Source of the DNA: Rhodospirillales bacterium
Lineage (GTDB): Bacteria; Pseudomonadota; Alphaproteobacteria; Rhodospirillales; Casp-alpha2
Length of the DNA stretch: 6,073 bases
Reading direction: 5' to 3'
NCBI GenBank assembly: GCA_021775275.1
Contig: JAJFIE010000509.1
Coordinates: 1 to 6,073 of the forward strand
In this document: one piece after another, positions 5,133 to 6,073 of the stretch
Position numbering within the stretch: position 1 is the first letter of the stretch
How the letters are laid out: the number at the start of each line of letters is the position of its first letter
The notes under the pieces: model-generated
The model's input: the letters and a program-made list of their open reading frames with translations, nothing else
What the model was told of the DNA's origin: nothing
Databases searched by the model: none
Position numbers and translations under genes: made by a program

Positions 5133-5881
5133 CACACATGCGCTGTTATGCCGCCATCCACGGGTAGTTCCACGCCGGTGATATAGCGCGCCGCGTCGGA
5201 TAGCAGAAACAGACAGGCGTCGGCCATATCGTCCGTGGTGCCGAGACGCCCCAGCGGCACAAAGCCGGCAGCCCGGTCCTGAGCATCTTTGTCATCTGCC
5301 CACCGTTCCTGCATGGGCGACAGGGTGCCGCCCGGCAGAATGACGTTGGAGCGGATGTTGTCGCCCGCGAACTGGATGGCCAGCGACTTGGCGAGGCGGA
5401 TGACGGCCGCCTTGGATGCACCATAGGCGTCCTGCGTCGGCGTATCGCCACCAGTTGCGTCAATGGATGAGAAGTGAACCATGGCGCCGCCGCCACGTCG
5501 TTTCAGGTGAGGCACTGCATGACGGGCCGTCAGGGCAAAGGACTTAACATTGATGGCCATGACCTGATCCCATACGTCCATGTCCATTTCCGTGACCGAT
5601 TTATCGCGGTCAAACCACAGAACACCGGCGGTGTTGATCAGGTAGTCCAAACCGCCGAACCCGGATGCCGTGCTGTCTATGGCGCCTTTGACAAACCCGT
5701 CATCCGTCAGGTCGCCCTCGAAATACAAATGGTTTCCGGGACCGGGTGCGATGTCCATGGGTGTCGGTTTGACATCGGCAAAGGCCACATGGACGCCATG
5801 TGCGATCAAGGCGTTGCCGATGGCCAAACCCATTCCGCCACCGCCACCGGCAACAAACGCGACTTTTCCGGAAAAACTCAT
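5132..5881 (-). CDS. Short-chain dehydrogenase/reductase (classical SDR)
   Basis: A 249-residue Rossmann-fold NAD(P)-dependent oxidoreductase of normal classical-SDR length. Visible motifs are the dinucleotide loop AGGGGGMG (11-18), Asp36 at the end of the second strand (ADVKP), which favours NAD(H), the NTAG motif (83-86), Asn111, Ser138/Ser139, and the catalytic YGASK with Tyr153 and Lys157. After it come LPGG (182-185) and the C-terminal ITGVELPVDGG (234-244). It should interconvert a hydroxyl and a ketone; the substrate cannot be read from the sequence. The start at 5881 is chosen because the family begins a few residues before the first strand. It lies 16 bp after the ferredoxin stop with no strong RBS. 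An ATG at 5917 would add 12 residues and overlap the ferredoxin gene by 20 bp. The stop overlaps the epimerase start by one base. Confidence 0.88.
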   Translation of the reverse strand: MSFSGKVAFVAGGGGGMGLAIGNALIAHGVHVAFADVKPTPMDIAPGPGNHLYFEGDLTDDGFVKGAIDSTASGFGGLDYLINTAGVLWFDRDKSVTEMDMDVWDQVMAINVKSFALTARHAVPHLKRRGGGAMVHFSSIDATGGDTPTQDAYGASKAAVIRLAKSLAIQFAGDNIRSNVILPGGTLSPMQERWADDKDAQDRAAGFVPLGRLGTTDDMADACLFLLSDAARYITGVELPVDGGITAHV

Positions 5882-5897
5882 GGTGAGACCACTTTGG

Positions 5898-6073
5898 TTA
5901 CTGCTCGATAGGGACATGCACGATCAGGCCATCCATATCGTCGGTGATATCGACCTGACAACTCAAGCGACTGGTTTCGCGGGGATCCATGGCAAAATCC
6001 AGCATGTCTTTCTCGACCCCGTCCGCCGGGCCGACTATTTCCACCCAGGCATCATCGATATAGACATGGCATG
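5898..6073 (-). CDS. 2Fe-2S ferredoxin, adrenodoxin/putidaredoxin type (5' part outside window)
   Basis: Partial gene: the last 57 codons and the TAA (5898-5900) are present and the N-terminal half is beyond the window edge. The translated tail begins CHVYIDDAW and contains DMLDFA, then the highly characteristic SRLSCQV and DGLIVHVP near the end. This matches the C-terminal half of vertebrate-type [2Fe-2S] ferredoxins: the first Cys here is the third cluster ligand of the C-x5-C-x2-C group, and the Cys in SRLSCQ is the fourth. The truncated codon at the edge ends in CA, compatible with the Thr or Ser usual before CHVY. Such proteins pass single electrons from an NADH-ferredoxin reductase to a cytochrome P450 or another oxygenase. 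The C terminus is VPIEQ, without the terminal Trp of putidaredoxin. The downstream SDR follows by 16 bp, so an operon is likely. Confidence 0.88.
   Translation of the reverse strand, partial: CHVYIDDAWVEIVGPADGVEKDMLDFAMDPRETSRLSCQVDITDDMDGLIVHVPIEQ

Noticed and set aside
4404..5186. Long plus-strand open frame (260 codons) opposite the epimerase gene
   Set aside because: It is antisense to a gene with clear catalytic motifs, has no recognisable family pattern and reflects GC-rich codon structure on the other strand.
5474..5911. Plus-strand open frame opposite the SDR
   Set aside because: Fully antisense to the SDR with its complete motif set; no family resemblance and no good ribosome-binding site evident.
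1..6073. Mobile element, CRISPR array, tRNA or phage-defence system
   Set aside because: No transposase or integrase motif, no regularly spaced direct repeats, no cloverleaf-like segment and no defence-type domain was seen; all sizeable genes are assigned to metabolic or signalling families.

Overview
The window looks like chromosomal DNA from an alphaproteobacterium, probably a Rhodospirillales-like or marine relative. This is inferred from protein families (DUF2478, a PAS_5-type stand-alone PAS protein, an arginine-deiminase-fold protein of a type I associate with alpha- and betaproteobacteria), the fairly GC-rich coding DNA and the dense packing of small metabolic genes. No rRNA, tRNA, CRISPR array, insertion sequence or phage gene is visible.

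Layout from left to right: (1) a class IV, D-amino-acid-transaminase-like gene on the minus strand (20-877); (2) a 163-bp divergent intergenic region with two inverted repeats (878-1040); (3) on the plus strand a DUF2478 gene (1041-1613), then 77 bp later an arginine deiminase/amidinotransferase-fold hydrolase (1691-2635); (4) convergent with it, a minus-strand PAS_5 sensor-type protein with a probable TTG start (2653-3288); (5) a very AT-rich divergent promoter region (3289-3458); (6) on the plus strand an FMN-dependent flavin-reductase-domain protein (3459-4085); (7) convergent with it, a tightly packed minus-strand operon read from right to left: an adrenodoxin/putidaredoxin-type 2Fe-2S ferredoxin cut by the window edge (5898-6073), a classical SDR oxidoreductase (5132-5881) and a proline-racemase-family 4-hydroxyproline 2-epimerase (4107-5132).

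Functionally the window reads as accessory amino-acid and small-molecule metabolism. Two enzymes are expected to handle D-amino acids (the transaminase and the epimerase), one acts on a guanidino-type substrate (the deiminase-fold protein), and three are redox proteins (ferredoxin, SDR, flavin reductase). The ferredoxin-SDR-epimerase operon suggests a catabolic route in which a ferredoxin-dependent oxygenase upstream of the window, an NAD(P)-dependent dehydrogenase and a 2-epimerase act in sequence on a hydroxyproline-like compound. The usual downstream hydroxyproline genes (D-hydroxyproline dehydrogenase, pyrroline-4-hydroxy-2-carboxylate deaminase, semialdehyde dehydrogenase) are not here, so the pathway is a hypothesis. 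I see no clearly unprecedented system. The most interesting points are the operon composition, the orphan deiminase-fold enzyme with an intact catalytic set, the altered carboxylate-binding motif in the transaminase, and the repeat structures in the intergenic regions.
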